A stretch of DNA of 64,000 nucleotides, from positions 3,580 to 67,579 of the forward strand of contig JBIQMS010000027.1 in the NCBI GenBank assembly GCA_044463125.1, written 5' to 3'. Below are positions 42,676 through 50,577 of this stretch, in pieces (within the stretch, counting starts at the first letter, position 1; each line of letters begins with the position of its first letter). The notes under the pieces are model-generated. The model saw nothing but the letters and a program-made list of their open reading frames with translations, was not told where the DNA came from and ran no database searches. The position numbers were made by a program, and so were the translations under genes. Source of the DNA: CAYMZZ01 sp044463125. GTDB lineage: Bacteria > Bacteroidota > Bacteroidia > Chitinophagales > Chitinophagaceae.

Positions 42676-43282
42676 TTCCCAGCCAATTCCTCATCATCCT
42701 CTCCCCCATCGGCGTGAGCACGCTTTCCGGATGAAACTGCACACCCTGAATGTCGTACTGCCTGTGGCGCATGGCCATGATATAGCCGTTATCATCCAGG
42801 GCCGTCACTTCCAACTCTGCCGGCAATTGTTCCTTATCTACAATCCAGGAATGATAGCGACCTACTTCCATTGTTTCAGGCATTCCGGCAAAGATGTCGC
42901 CGGAAACATCTGGTTGCCCTTCCGCTTTTTGGGGATTCCAGGCGGCCGTCTCTATTCTGTGAATGGGTGTGTCTACGCCATGAAACACGGTGGACAGGTT
43001 TTCCAGCATCCCGCCAAATGCCTCGGCGATAGCCTGGTGTCCCAGACAGACGCCGAGAATGGATTTCTCCGCGGCATAGCGCCTGATGAGCGGAAGCAGG
43101 AGACCTGCCTCCTCCGGAATACCCGGGCCGGGCGACAAAATGATGCGGTCATACACCGCAATATCCTCCAGCGCAATCTGATCGTTGCGCACCACATCTA
43201 CCCGCTGGTGCAGGATCTTTTCCACCAGGTGTACCAGGTTATAGGTAAAGGAATCGTAATTATCAAAAACCAGTAATTTCAA
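42668..43282 (-). CDS. trpG: Anthranilate synthase component II (glutamine amidotransferase)
   Basis: Supplies ammonia from glutamine to TrpE. It is a class I amidotransferase with ILSPGPGIPEEAG, the nucleophile cysteine in GVCLGHQAIAEAFGG, and the His-Glu pair in VQFHPESVLTPMG. I place the start at the TTG at 43282, which gives the family N-terminus MKLLVFDNYDSFTYNLVH and a 34-nt gap after trpE. An in-frame ATG at 43342 would add 20 unconserved residues and overlap trpE by 26 nt. The stop is formed by a heptad array. Confidence 0.95.
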   Translation of the reverse strand: MKLLVFDNYDSFTYNLVHLVEKILHQRVDVVRNDQIALEDIAVYDRIILSPGPGIPEEAGLLLPLIRRYAAEKSILGVCLGHQAIAEAFGGMLENLSTVFHGVDTPIHRIETAAWNPQKAEGQPDVSGDIFAGMPETMEVGRYHSWIVDKEQLPAELEVTALDDNGYIMAMRHRQYDIQGVQFHPESVLTPMGERMMRNWLGRT

Positions 43283-43316
43283 TTTATTCGGATTTATCGT
43301 ATTCAGTTCATGCTGT

Positions 43317-44756
43317 TCAGGATACTTCTTCGGCCAGAACAATGGCTTTTTTCAAAGCACCCAGTTTATTGTTTACTTCCTGCAATTCATTTTCAGGGTT
43401 GCTGGCCGCAACAATACCTGCGCCTGCCTGGTAAGTAAGCGTATTTTGCCGGCTGAGCAGGGTGCGGATCATGATGGCATGTGTACAACTTCCATCAAAA
43501 CCCATAAAACCAATGGCGCCGCCATAATATTCCCTCGCTGTGGGCTCCAGTTGATCAATGATCTCCATGGCCTTAAACTTCGGCGCTCCGCTGAGTGTAC
43601 CCGCAGGAAAACTGGAAGCCAGCAGGGAAAAGGGGTTATAACCTTCTCGCAAATTGCCTGTTACTTCACTTACCAGGTGAATCACATGCGAATAATAATG
43701 TACCTGCCGAAAATGAGAGACTTCCACTCCATCGCAGAGACGACTCAGGTCATTACGGGCCAGGTCAACCAGCATCACGTGTTCAGCATTCTCTTTAGCG
43801 TCGGCCAACAGTCTTTCGGTTTCCTGGCGATCCAGTTCATCATCACCGCTGCGGCGATAGGTTCCCGCGATGGGATGCACAATGGCTTTTCCCTGGCGTA
43901 TCAGCAATTGAGCTTCGGGAGAGGATCCCATCAGTTTATAATCTCCATAGTCGAAAAAGAATAAATAGGGAGAAGGATTCACGCTGCGTAATGCACGATA
44001 TACATTAAACTCATCCCCTGTAAATGCCTGCTGAAAACGCCTGCTCAGCACAATTTGAAATACGTCGCCACGCATACAACTCTCCATACCCTTAGCCACC
44101 ATTTCCCGGTAAGCTTCATCCGCCATATTCGAGTATTCGTTGCCCTGCAGGCGGAAGGGATAGACCGGCACGTCTTTGCGACGTATCAGTGATTCGAGTA
44201 GGTCCGCCTCCGACTCCAAACCCGCTATGCGGTTCTCGCAAATGAATAATTCATCTTTGAAATGATTAAAGGCAATTACATATTGATACAGCCGGTAACG
44301 CATCAATGGAATGGGGCCTGACGATTCGGGCGACCAGCCGGGTTTTTGCGCAGGCTCCGCTAACCGGATGGCATCAAAAAACTGTACGGCATCGTAGCTC
44401 GTGTACCCATACAAACCCTGTGCAAATCGCGCTGCCGCTCCTTCACTGTGGCCCAGTTCAAACTGCTGCATAAAGTCGCCCAAAATTCCGGGCACGGCCT
44501 GCGAGGAACTGATCTCCACTTTTTCCGGATTGCGGCCGGGTAATTTGTACTCCAATAAATCGAGGCGGCTCACTTCCACGCCCGCGATAGCGTTAATACA
44601 AATAAAGGAGTAACTGTTCTCCGCGGCATGATGATCGGTACTTTCCAACAGCAGCGTATCGCGAAACCGATCGCGCAGGCGCAGGTAGATGCTTACCGGC
44701 GTATAAACATCGGCTAACAGGCGCTTGCAACTGGTATCAATCTTTATTTTTTTCAT
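43317..44756 (-). CDS. trpE: Anthranilate synthase component I
   Basis: A 479-residue chorismate-using enzyme and the first committed step of tryptophan synthesis. The C-terminal chorismate domain has GDVFQIVLSRRF, MGSSPEAQL, HPIAGTYRRSGDDELDRQ, DLARNDLSRLC and FPAGTLSGAPKFKAMEIIDQLEPTARE. The N-terminal domain has the feedback-inhibition segment LLESTDHHAAENSYSFI (the LLES motif that contacts tryptophan), so end-product inhibition is expected. The ATG at 44756 lies 4 nt after the T-tract of an intrinsic terminator, the trp attenuator. Confidence 0.97.
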   Translation of the reverse strand: MKKIKIDTSCKRLLADVYTPVSIYLRLRDRFRDTLLLESTDHHAAENSYSFICINAIAGVEVSRLDLLEYKLPGRNPEKVEISSSQAVPGILGDFMQQFELGHSEGAAARFAQGLYGYTSYDAVQFFDAIRLAEPAQKPGWSPESSGPIPLMRYRLYQYVIAFNHFKDELFICENRIAGLESEADLLESLIRRKDVPVYPFRLQGNEYSNMADEAYREMVAKGMESCMRGDVFQIVLSRRFQQAFTGDEFNVYRALRSVNPSPYLFFFDYGDYKLMGSSPEAQLLIRQGKAIVHPIAGTYRRSGDDELDRQETERLLADAKENAEHVMLVDLARNDLSRLCDGVEVSHFRQVHYYSHVIHLVSEVTGNLREGYNPFSLLASSFPAGTLSGAPKFKAMEIIDQLEPTAREYYGGAIGFMGFDGSCTHAIMIRTLLSRQNTLTYQAGAGIVAASNPENELQEVNNKLGALKKAIVLAEEVS

Positions 44757-44760
44757 ACAT

Positions 44761-44787
44761 AAAAAAAGCCCCGAATGATTCGGGGCC
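44761..44787 (-). terminator. trp attenuator: terminator directly before trpE
   Basis: On the minus strand GCCCCGAA (44786-44779) pairs with TTCGGGGC (44775-44768) over 8 bp with a TCA loop. Seven T residues (44767-44761) follow, and trpE starts at 44756. A competing pairing is possible between TGGGGTT (44831-44825, within the leader ORF) and GGCCCCG (44787-44781), which would destroy the terminator stem. Confidence 0.88.
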
Positions 44788-44814
44788 TTATACTTCTTTT
44801 ATACAAAAGCAGTG

Positions 44815-44880
44815 TCAGTACAGTAACCCCAGGGATTCTGTATGCCACCACCACTGAATATTTTTTTGCTGCATTTTCAT
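44815..44880 (-). CDS. trpL: trp operon leader peptide with three tandem Trp codons
   Basis: A 21-codon ORF with ATG at 44880 and TGA at 44817-44815. It reads MKMQQKNIQWWW followed by HTESLGLLY. Codons 10-12 (44853-44845) are TGG TGG TGG, and no other tryptophan is present. It lies upstream of trpE with the attenuator hairpin between them. A ribosome stalled at the Trp codons would leave the GGGG at 44830-44827 free to pair with the terminator's CCCC (antitermination). A ribosome reaching the stop would cover it, so the terminator forms. This is classical ribosome-mediated attenuation as known for E. coli trp. ATG at 44874 is an alternative start. Confidence 0.9.
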   Translation of the reverse strand: MKMQQKNIQWWWHTESLGLLY

Positions 44881-44887
44881 TGCACTG

Positions 44888-44919
44888 CAAATATGTGTGC
44901 AAATACTGATTTCGACAAA
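44888..44919 (-). promoter_or_regulatory. Candidate trp operon promoter
   Basis: On the minus strand TTTG (44919-44916) is followed after 20 nt by CATATTTG (44895-44888), one mismatch from TAnnTTTG. Transcription would begin only a few bases before the trpL ATG, giving a nearly leaderless leader peptide. Confidence 0.45.
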
Positions 44920-44962
44920 TTTTTTTTTGGTGACAACAGGCCTCGGGTAACTGTACCAATGT

Positions 44963-45541
44963 CTATTTTCTTCGTCCCAGTCGATACCCTAAGGCAAGCT
45001 GTATGGAATTGTTGCGTATTGCTGCGTCTTGGCTGGTGATATCGCTCAACCCCTTCACATAACGCATGTCAATAATTAATCCATTGTCAAACTCATAGGA
45101 ACTACCCATTATCCAGGAAAACTCAGTCGAACTCAATTGGTCGCTGATATCTTGCTTATTGCCATTTTCATTGACATTAGCAGAAAGCAGGAAACCGAGC
45201 TGCGGGCCTGTTAGAATCTGCAGTGCTTTCCAAACGCGGGTCTGCAGTATTGCCGGAACCTGCACATAATTGAAATCGTAAGACCCACCTTGCATACGGG
45301 CCCCCTGCATGCTAAACAAAATTTCTCCCTGAACCGAAACATGGGGCTGAAATCGATATTGCGCGAATCCGCCTAATACACCACCCAACTTATTGCGCAG
45401 GTTATGGGCCGATTTCTCGTCAAAGTTGCTGATACCGGCGCCTGCTTTAACGCCTGCTGTCCATTGGGCCCCGGCCTGCAGGGTGAGCAGCGTTGCGAGT
45501 AACAGAAGGATGGCGGTAATTGAAACAGTCATTTTTTTCAT
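44963..45541 (-). CDS. Outer-membrane beta-barrel (porin family) protein
   Basis: A 192-residue exported protein with a signal peptide ending at LQAGAQ. The body has eight-strand barrel character with alternating residues: WTAGVKAGAGISNF, LGGVLGGFAQYRF, VSVQGEILFSMQGAR, YVQVPAIL and FDNGLIIDMRYVKGLSD. It ends in SIQLALGYRLGRRK. It fits the outer-membrane beta-barrel family (PF13568 type) common in Bacteroidota. No function is assigned. It lies upstream of the trp leader on the same strand and is a separate unit. Confidence 0.88.
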   Translation of the reverse strand: MKKMTVSITAILLLLATLLTLQAGAQWTAGVKAGAGISNFDEKSAHNLRNKLGGVLGGFAQYRFQPHVSVQGEILFSMQGARMQGGSYDFNYVQVPAILQTRVWKALQILTGPQLGFLLSANVNENGNKQDISDQLSSTEFSWIMGSSYEFDNGLIIDMRYVKGLSDITSQDAAIRNNSIQLALGYRLGRRK

Positions 45542-45784
45542 ACTATCAAGGTTTAAGGTTTTTTGCAGAATGAGGATACAAAACTATTCTGCGCTCAGCT
45601 CCGGGCCGGGTTAGTATGAGTAAACTGTCAAATCCATCGAGTAAAAGGTAAAAGGCGTAAAAAAATCAATTGATTTGCCGTTCCTATAAATGCTTTGGGC
45701 TGCAAATGCTGATTATTTAACTTCGGGATTCCCCGGTTTCGTCCATAACAACCGGAATTATATACCACGACTAAAACCACATGA

Positions 45785-48220
45785 ATGAAAAAGTTATTGC
45801 TCTGTTGCCTGGTATTTGTACAGTTGGTACAGGCCCAGGATGGTGGCGGATACAATCTGCCTCCGAAAGATATCCAGGACATGCTGCTCGCCAAGCCCAC
45901 GCCCGGCGTTAGCATTGATGACAAAGGCGAATGGATCCTTTTTACCCAAACAAGTCTTTACCCTTCCGTGGAGGAATTGGCCAAGCCCGAATTGAAAATA
46001 GCGGGTCTGCGGATCAATCCCGCCAATTTCGCGCCCAGCCGTCAGAATTATGTCAATGAGATTTATTTGAAGAACATCAAGACTGGCAAAGAACATAAGA
46101 TTACCGGTTTGCCGAATCCACTGTTTGGTACCAGCTTTAGTTGGAGCCCCAACGATAAGAAGATTGCCTTTTTCCAGGTGAATCGCGATAAAGTGGACCT
46201 GTACACGATTGACCTGGCCAGCCTGAAAGCTACGAAGATCAACAAGACGCCGGTGAATGCCGTATATGGCGGTTATAGCTGGTACGACGACAATACCATT
46301 CTTTATAAAACCATCCTAAAGCCTGCAACAGCTGCGCCACAGAAGCCTTTGTTGCCTACAGGGCCTGCAGAACAGGAAGTGTACGGCAAGGCTTCGCCAC
46401 GCCCCACTTATCAGGATATGATTAAGACACCACATGATGAGCGTCTTTTTGAGTTCTATGCCAGTGGACAACTGGTGAAGAATACAGGTGGTGTGGAAAC
46501 CAAGATTGGCAAGCCCGCCATCTATGCCAGCTTCAGTGTGTCGCCCGACAAAAAGTATATGCTGGTGCGCACCCTGGAGAAACCCTTCTCCTACCTGGTG
46601 CCTGCATCCGGATTTCCGAGTGCGGTTGTTGTTACCGACATGTCTGGAAAAGTAATTAAGAACGTAGCCAAGCTGCCCTCTTCCGAAACTTCACCTTCGG
46701 GTTATGATAATATCCAAAATGTACCCCGCGGGTTTGAGTGGAGAGATGATGAAGCGGCTACGCTGGTTTGGGCCGAGCCACTGGATGGCGGTTTAATCAA
46801 AACCGAAGTGGAATACCATGATGCAGTGTATGCGCAATCGGCTCCCTTTACCGAGAAGCCCCGCGAGCTCTTCAAAACCAAAATGCGTTATCGCGGTACA
46901 TCCTGGGGCGATGCGAATCTGGCCCTCGTTATGGAAGGATTGCGTAGCAAGCAGGTGATGCAGATGAACCGATACAACCCCACCACCGGCGACCTGGAAC
47001 TATTGCAAACGCGCAGCACCAATGATCGCTATTCGGATCCCGGCAACCCGGTAACGCGCCTGAACAAGTTTGGGAAGAATGTGTTGGTGACGATCGACAA
47101 TGGCAATAAGATACTGATGAATAATACCCAGGGGGCTTCGCCCAAAGGAGACCTTCCATTCCTGATTTCCTATGACGTGCATACTAAAAAGGCCGATACC
47201 ATCTGGCGTTGCAATGAAGGAAGTTATGAAATGATCACCAAGGTGCTGGATCCCAATAAGCTCACCGTGATAAGCCGACGGGAAACCGAAAAGGATATGC
47301 CCAACTACTTTCTGAAAGACCTGAAGGCAAGAATTGCGGACCGTCCCCTTACACAGTTCACCACGCCTTACCCCCAACTGGAAGGTGTAAGCAAAACCAA
47401 GATCAAGTATAACCGCGAAGATGGCGTTACCCTCACAGGCGACCTTTACCTGCCCAAGGGATATGATGCCAAACGCGATGGCCCTCTGCCAGTATTTATC
47501 TGGGCCTATCCTGCTGAATATAATTCCGCAGCAGATGCTGCCCAGGTTCGTGGTAGCGAACACCGCTTCACACTGCTGAGCTGGGGCTCCCCGGTTTATT
47601 ATGTAACACAGGGATACGCAGTACTCAACAATGCGGAAATGCCGATTGTTGCTACCGACAAGGACAAAAAACCTAATGACAATTTTGTGGACCAGTTGAG
47701 GATGAATGCGGAAGCTGCTATCAAGAAGCTGGAAGAGCTGGGCGTGGGCGACCCTAACCGGGTAGCGGTAGGCGGCCATAGCTATGGCGCTTTCATGACA
47801 GCCAACCTGCTGGCGCATACCAAACTGTTTAAAGCAGGTATTGCCCGCAGTGGCGCCTACAACCGTACATTGACGCCCTTTGGATTCCAGAATGAGGACC
47901 GCACTTATTGGGAAGCTCCAGATCTGTACAATGACATGAGCCCCTTCATGCACGCCGACAAAATCAAGTCGCCCCTGCTGCTAATACATGGTGATGCCGA
48001 CAACAATACCGGCACCTACCCCATTCAAAGCGAGCGGATGTTCAATGCCATCAAGGGACATGGAGGTAATGCGAAATACATCAGCCTGCCTTATGAAAGC
48101 CATGGCTATGCAGGTCGTGAAAATATCCTGCATACCCTGGCGGAGCAATTTGCCTGGCTCGAAAAATATGTGAAGAATGCGAGTAAGGAGGAAAAGAAAG
48201 ATAAACCTAAAGCTTTCTAA
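45785..48220 (+). CDS. S9-family serine peptidase (prolyl oligopeptidase type)
   Basis: An 811-residue exported peptidase. A signal peptide (MKKLLLCCLVFVQLVQAQ) is followed by a WD-like beta-propeller of about 530 residues. The C-terminal alpha/beta-hydrolase domain has nucleophile Ser666 in GGHSYGAF, the aspartate in LLLIHGDADNNTG and the histidine in YESHGYAGREN. The sequence is closest to the S9D/glutamyl-endopeptidase-like group of Bacteroidota and plants, going by the GGHSYGAFM motif and length. Such enzymes trim oligopeptides in the periplasm. A strong terminator follows. Confidence 0.93.
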   Translation: MKKLLLCCLVFVQLVQAQDGGGYNLPPKDIQDMLLAKPTPGVSIDDKGEWILFTQTSLYPSVEELAKPELKIAGLRINPANFAPSRQNYVNEIYLKNIKTGKEHKITGLPNPLFGTSFSWSPNDKKIAFFQVNRDKVDLYTIDLASLKATKINKTPVNAVYGGYSWYDDNTILYKTILKPATAAPQKPLLPTGPAEQEVYGKASPRPTYQDMIKTPHDERLFEFYASGQLVKNTGGVETKIGKPAIYASFSVSPDKKYMLVRTLEKPFSYLVPASGFPSAVVVTDMSGKVIKNVAKLPSSETSPSGYDNIQNVPRGFEWRDDEAATLVWAEPLDGGLIKTEVEYHDAVYAQSAPFTEKPRELFKTKMRYRGTSWGDANLALVMEGLRSKQVMQMNRYNPTTGDLELLQTRSTNDRYSDPGNPVTRLNKFGKNVLVTIDNGNKILMNNTQGASPKGDLPFLISYDVHTKKADTIWRCNEGSYEMITKVLDPNKLTVISRRETEKDMPNYFLKDLKARIADRPLTQFTTPYPQLEGVSKTKIKYNREDGVTLTGDLYLPKGYDAKRDGPLPVFIWAYPAEYNSAADAAQVRGSEHRFTLLSWGSPVYYVTQGYAVLNNAEMPIVATDKDKKPNDNFVDQLRMNAEAAIKKLEELGVGDPNRVAVGGHSYGAFMTANLLAHTKLFKAGIARSGAYNRTLTPFGFQNEDRTYWEAPDLYNDMSPFMHADKIKSPLLLIHGDADNNTGTYPIQSERMFNAIKGHGGNAKYISLPYESHGYAGRENILHTLAEQFAWLEKYVKNASKEEKKDKPKAF

Positions 48221-48230
48221 ACTTCTATAA

Positions 48231-48260
48231 AAAATGGCCGCCTCCGGGCGGCCTTTTTTT
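48231..48260 (+). terminator. Intrinsic terminator after the S9 peptidase gene
   Basis: GGCCGCC (48236-48242) and GGCGGCC (48247-48253) with a TCCG loop, followed by seven T residues. Confidence 0.9.
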
Positions 48261-48279
48261 ATAGAAGGCATCTTATGAG

Positions 48280-48732
48280 TTATTTAGCTGCTGCCGGCTT
48301 TGCCCTGATAATGGTCTTCTTCGACCGGTTTGGCGCCTTTACAGTCTGCTTTACCACCGTTAATCTTATGCCCTTCAATTCGCTTCCAATCTCTCTAATG
48401 GTTGTTTCTATGACACCCGCCCTTTCAAGAGAAGGATATTTGAAGCCCGCTACATATTGGCGCATTAAACCCGGACTAATTCCAGACCGTACGGCTACCG
48501 CCGAAATATTCAGATAATCCTTTGCTGCAAAGAGCGCTGCGAGGTCATACGCAAGTTCAAACTTAAATGCAGGAGGCCGTAACGAATGGAACTTCCCTAA
48601 TTGCCGGGTCATTTTATGCTGTAACGCCTCCACTGAACTGGCAAATTCAACAAGAAGGTTGTTCTGGAAATTCACTCTTCCCCAATATTTCCCATCTTCT
48701 GCCTTTTCGATAATCAGGATAATTTTTTTCAT
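48280..48732 (-). CDS. hicB: HicB-type antitoxin
   Basis: A 150-residue antitoxin partner of the HicA toxin encoded 18 nt upstream. The N-terminal 60 residues are a partially degraded RNase-H-like HicB fold (MKKIILIIEKAEDGKYWGRV). A helix-turn-helix DNA-binding region follows (YLNISAVAVRSGISPGLMRQYVAGFKYP), and a basic Ala/Lys tail ends the protein. HicB binds HicA to block it and represses the operon. The assignment depends partly on the adjacent hicA. Confidence 0.85.
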   Translation of the reverse strand: MKKIILIIEKAEDGKYWGRVNFQNNLLVEFASSVEALQHKMTRQLGKFHSLRPPAFKFELAYDLAALFAAKDYLNISAVAVRSGISPGLMRQYVAGFKYPSLERAGVIETTIREIGSELKGIRLTVVKQTVKAPNRSKKTIIRAKPAAAK

Positions 48733-48750
48733 TTCACAGCTTTGATGAGG

Positions 48751-48933
48751 CTATTGCAAACCAGCCTGTTTTAAAATGCTTTTGAGTGTGCCCGTTGGTA
48801 TATCTCCTGAATGCATGGGAACGGTCACTTTGCCCATCTTTCGAGGATGAACAAATTGACGGTGTGACCCCTTTTGCTCCTTCACATACCATCCGTCTTT
48901 TTTCAACAGCCGAATCACTTCCCTTGCCTTCAT
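48751..48933 (-). CDS. hicA: HicA-type mRNA interferase toxin
   Basis: A 60-residue dsRNA-binding-fold toxin that cleaves mRNA. The family pattern is complete: KAREVIRLLKKDGWYVKEQKGSHRQFVHP with catalytic His24, then KVTVPMHSGDIPTGTLKSILKQAGL. It is first in the hicA-hicB pair, the usual order. The gene is short and intact, so the pair may be active. Confidence 0.93.
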   Translation of the reverse strand: MKAREVIRLLKKDGWYVKEQKGSHRQFVHPRKMGKVTVPMHSGDIPTGTLKSILKQAGLQ

Positions 48934-48978
48934 ACCTGCAGATTCAAATCATTATGTGTCGGCTCCTGTAGACATAAA

Positions 48979-48996
48979 GGTAACATTTATGTTACC
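48979..48996. promoter_or_regulatory. Palindromic operator candidate upstream of hicAB
   Basis: GGTAACAT and ATGTTACC are perfect 8-bp arms with two bases between them, 46 nt upstream of the hicA start. Position and symmetry fit a binding site for the HTH domain of HicB, which is inferred. Confidence 0.55.
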
Positions 48997-49096
48997 ATAC
49001 AACAAAAAAGATTTAGGCAAAATCTGCTAAACAGTATGTCATAAATAGAAGCATATATAAATCCTGGAAAATGCACTTTCTTTGCATGGTTCAGAG

Positions 49097-49316
49097 ATGC
49101 AATTCATTGAAACCATACAAACTCTTCACAATCGCCTGCATCCTCACCAGGATCTTTTGGACCGCATTGTGGCGGCGCAAGCCTGGGCAAAACAAAGATT
49201 GGATCAGCCGATTACCTTAAACGAGATGGCAGCCTATGCCTGCGTTTCCCCTTTCTATTTCATACGCCAGTTTAAGGCGCATACCGGTTGCAGCCCTTCC
49301 GCATGGCAGGAACTAA
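49097..49316 (+). pseudogene. AraC-type regulator, truncated
   Basis: The first about 70 residues of an AraC-family helix-turn-helix protein: MQFIETIQTLHNRLHPHQDLLDRIV and then the first HTH, ITLNEMAAYACVSPFYFIRQFKAHTGCSPSAWQ. The family normally continues with the second HTH for another 50 residues. Here the homology stops at about 49300 and the frame continues only 20 unrelated residues to 49363, already inside the following VOC sequence. A deletion has removed the second HTH. TTG at 49082 is a possible earlier start. A functional regulator is unlikely. Confidence 0.75.
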
Positions 49317-49670
49317 GACCAGGAGCAGGCTCTTCAGTTCTATACCGGGTTATTGGGCTTTAAAGTAAAGAATGATATACCAATGGGAGAGCACCGGTGG
49401 CTAACCGTGGTTTCGCCGCATGAACCCGATGGCACGGAGTTGGTACTTGAACCCATGGCTTTCGAACCCGCCCGGGTTTACCAGGCCAAACTTTTTGAAG
49501 CAGGCATACCGGCCACTGCTTTTCTGGTTGATGACGTGGATTCGGTGCACCAGGAACTGCTGAAAAAGAAAGTTGATTTCAGTATGCCTCCCACAACAAT
49601 GGGACCTACCCGCATTGCCGTTCTGGATGATACCTGCGGCAACCATATCCAGCTTTTCCAGATGTTGTGA
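49317..49670 (+). pseudogene. VOC (glyoxalase-fold) protein, N-terminus lost
   Basis: Reads DQEQALQFYTGLLGFKV, the first VOC strand-helix without its leading strand, then MGEHRWLTVVSPHEPDGTELVLEP, VDDVDSVHQEL and GNHIQLFQML, the usual second half. An in-frame stop at 49314-49316 precedes the DQEQ codon and no start codon restores the missing 10-15 residues. TTG at 49353 would lose the first 28 residues of the fold, including the DQEQALQFYTGLLG segment. The break point coincides with the end of the AraC homology, so one deletion explains both. Confidence 0.75.
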
Positions 49671-49756
49671 ACTTTCATGTATTCAAATTCGGCGCATACC
49701 ACCCTTCATGTGTTCATGCTGAAAGTCTTATATTAGCAGGAACTCAAAAGGGAAAT

Positions 49757-50569
49757 ATGAATAAACTGAGCATTCTTGCGGGTGTTCTGTTCCTGGTATC
49801 CTGCGGCAACAACAAGCTTGTGGAAATTAATACAGAAAAAGAAAGTTGGCAACTGGTATGGAGCGATGAATTTGATTATGAAGGGCTTCCCGATTCTACA
49901 AAATGGATCGCCGAAACGGGTGGGCATGGCTGGGGTAATAATGAACTGCAATATTATACAGCGGGCCGGCTCGAGAATGCCCGCGTGAAGGATGGAATGC
50001 TGGAAATAGAAGCCCATCGGGAAAAAATGGAAGGGATGGATTACAGTTCCGCCCGACTGATCACCCGGGGAAAAGGCGACTGGCAATATGGCAAGATTGA
50101 AGTACGTGCGAAACTCCCCAAAGGTGTGGGCACCTGGCCCGCCATCTGGATGCTGGCCTCTACCCAACCCTTGAAATGGCCCGATGATGGCGAAATCGAC
50201 ATCATGGAGCATGTGGGCTTTAACCAGGGATTTATCCATGGTTCCATCCACACTAAAAAATACAACCATATCATCGGCACACAGAAAACAGATACTACTT
50301 TCCTCGATGATTGTTCGGAGAACTTCCACCGCTATCAACTGGAATGGAACAAGGATTCTGTGATTGTGGGCATCGACGACCAACCTTTTTTCCATGCCGC
50401 CAACGATGGCACCGGCTACGAAGCCTGGCCTTTCGACAATAAAATGTTCCTGCTGCTCAACATAGCCGTCGGAGGAAATTGGGGTGGACAAAAAGGAGTG
50501 GATGAATCGATCTGGCCACAAAAAATGACAATCGATTATGTTCGGGTGTGGCAGAAAGACAAACAATAA
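49757..50569 (+). CDS. GH16 family beta-glucanase lipoprotein
   Basis: A 270-residue exported glycoside hydrolase. The signal ends at lipobox LVSC, and the start at 49757 is chosen because it opens this signal. The jelly-roll shows WQLVWSDEFDYEG, ELQYYTAGRLENARVKDGMLEIEAHRE, GKIEVRAKLPKGVGTWPAIWML and the catalytic motif DGEIDIMEHVG (ExDxxE). FLLLNIAVGGNWGG and DYVRVWQ close the domain. Motif spacing fits laminarinase (1,3-beta-glucanase) type GH16. No polysaccharide-utilisation neighbours are present. It is convergent with the next gene, 8 nt apart. Confidence 0.94.
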   Translation: MNKLSILAGVLFLVSCGNNKLVEINTEKESWQLVWSDEFDYEGLPDSTKWIAETGGHGWGNNELQYYTAGRLENARVKDGMLEIEAHREKMEGMDYSSARLITRGKGDWQYGKIEVRAKLPKGVGTWPAIWMLASTQPLKWPDDGEIDIMEHVGFNQGFIHGSIHTKKYNHIIGTQKTDTTFLDDCSENFHRYQLEWNKDSVIVGIDDQPFFHAANDGTGYEAWPFDNKMFLLLNIAVGGNWGGQKGVDESIWPQKMTIDYVRVWQKDKQ

Positions 50570-50577
50570 GGTGACAG

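Noticed and set aside
44753..44959. 68-codon minus-strand ORF before trpE
   Set aside because: It is a shadow across the attenuator region. The meaningful reading is the 21-codon leader in another frame with three Trp codons.
47000..47953. 317-codon ORF antisense to the S9 peptidase gene
   Set aside because: Same kind of shadow. The sense strand has a complete peptidase with catalytic triad.
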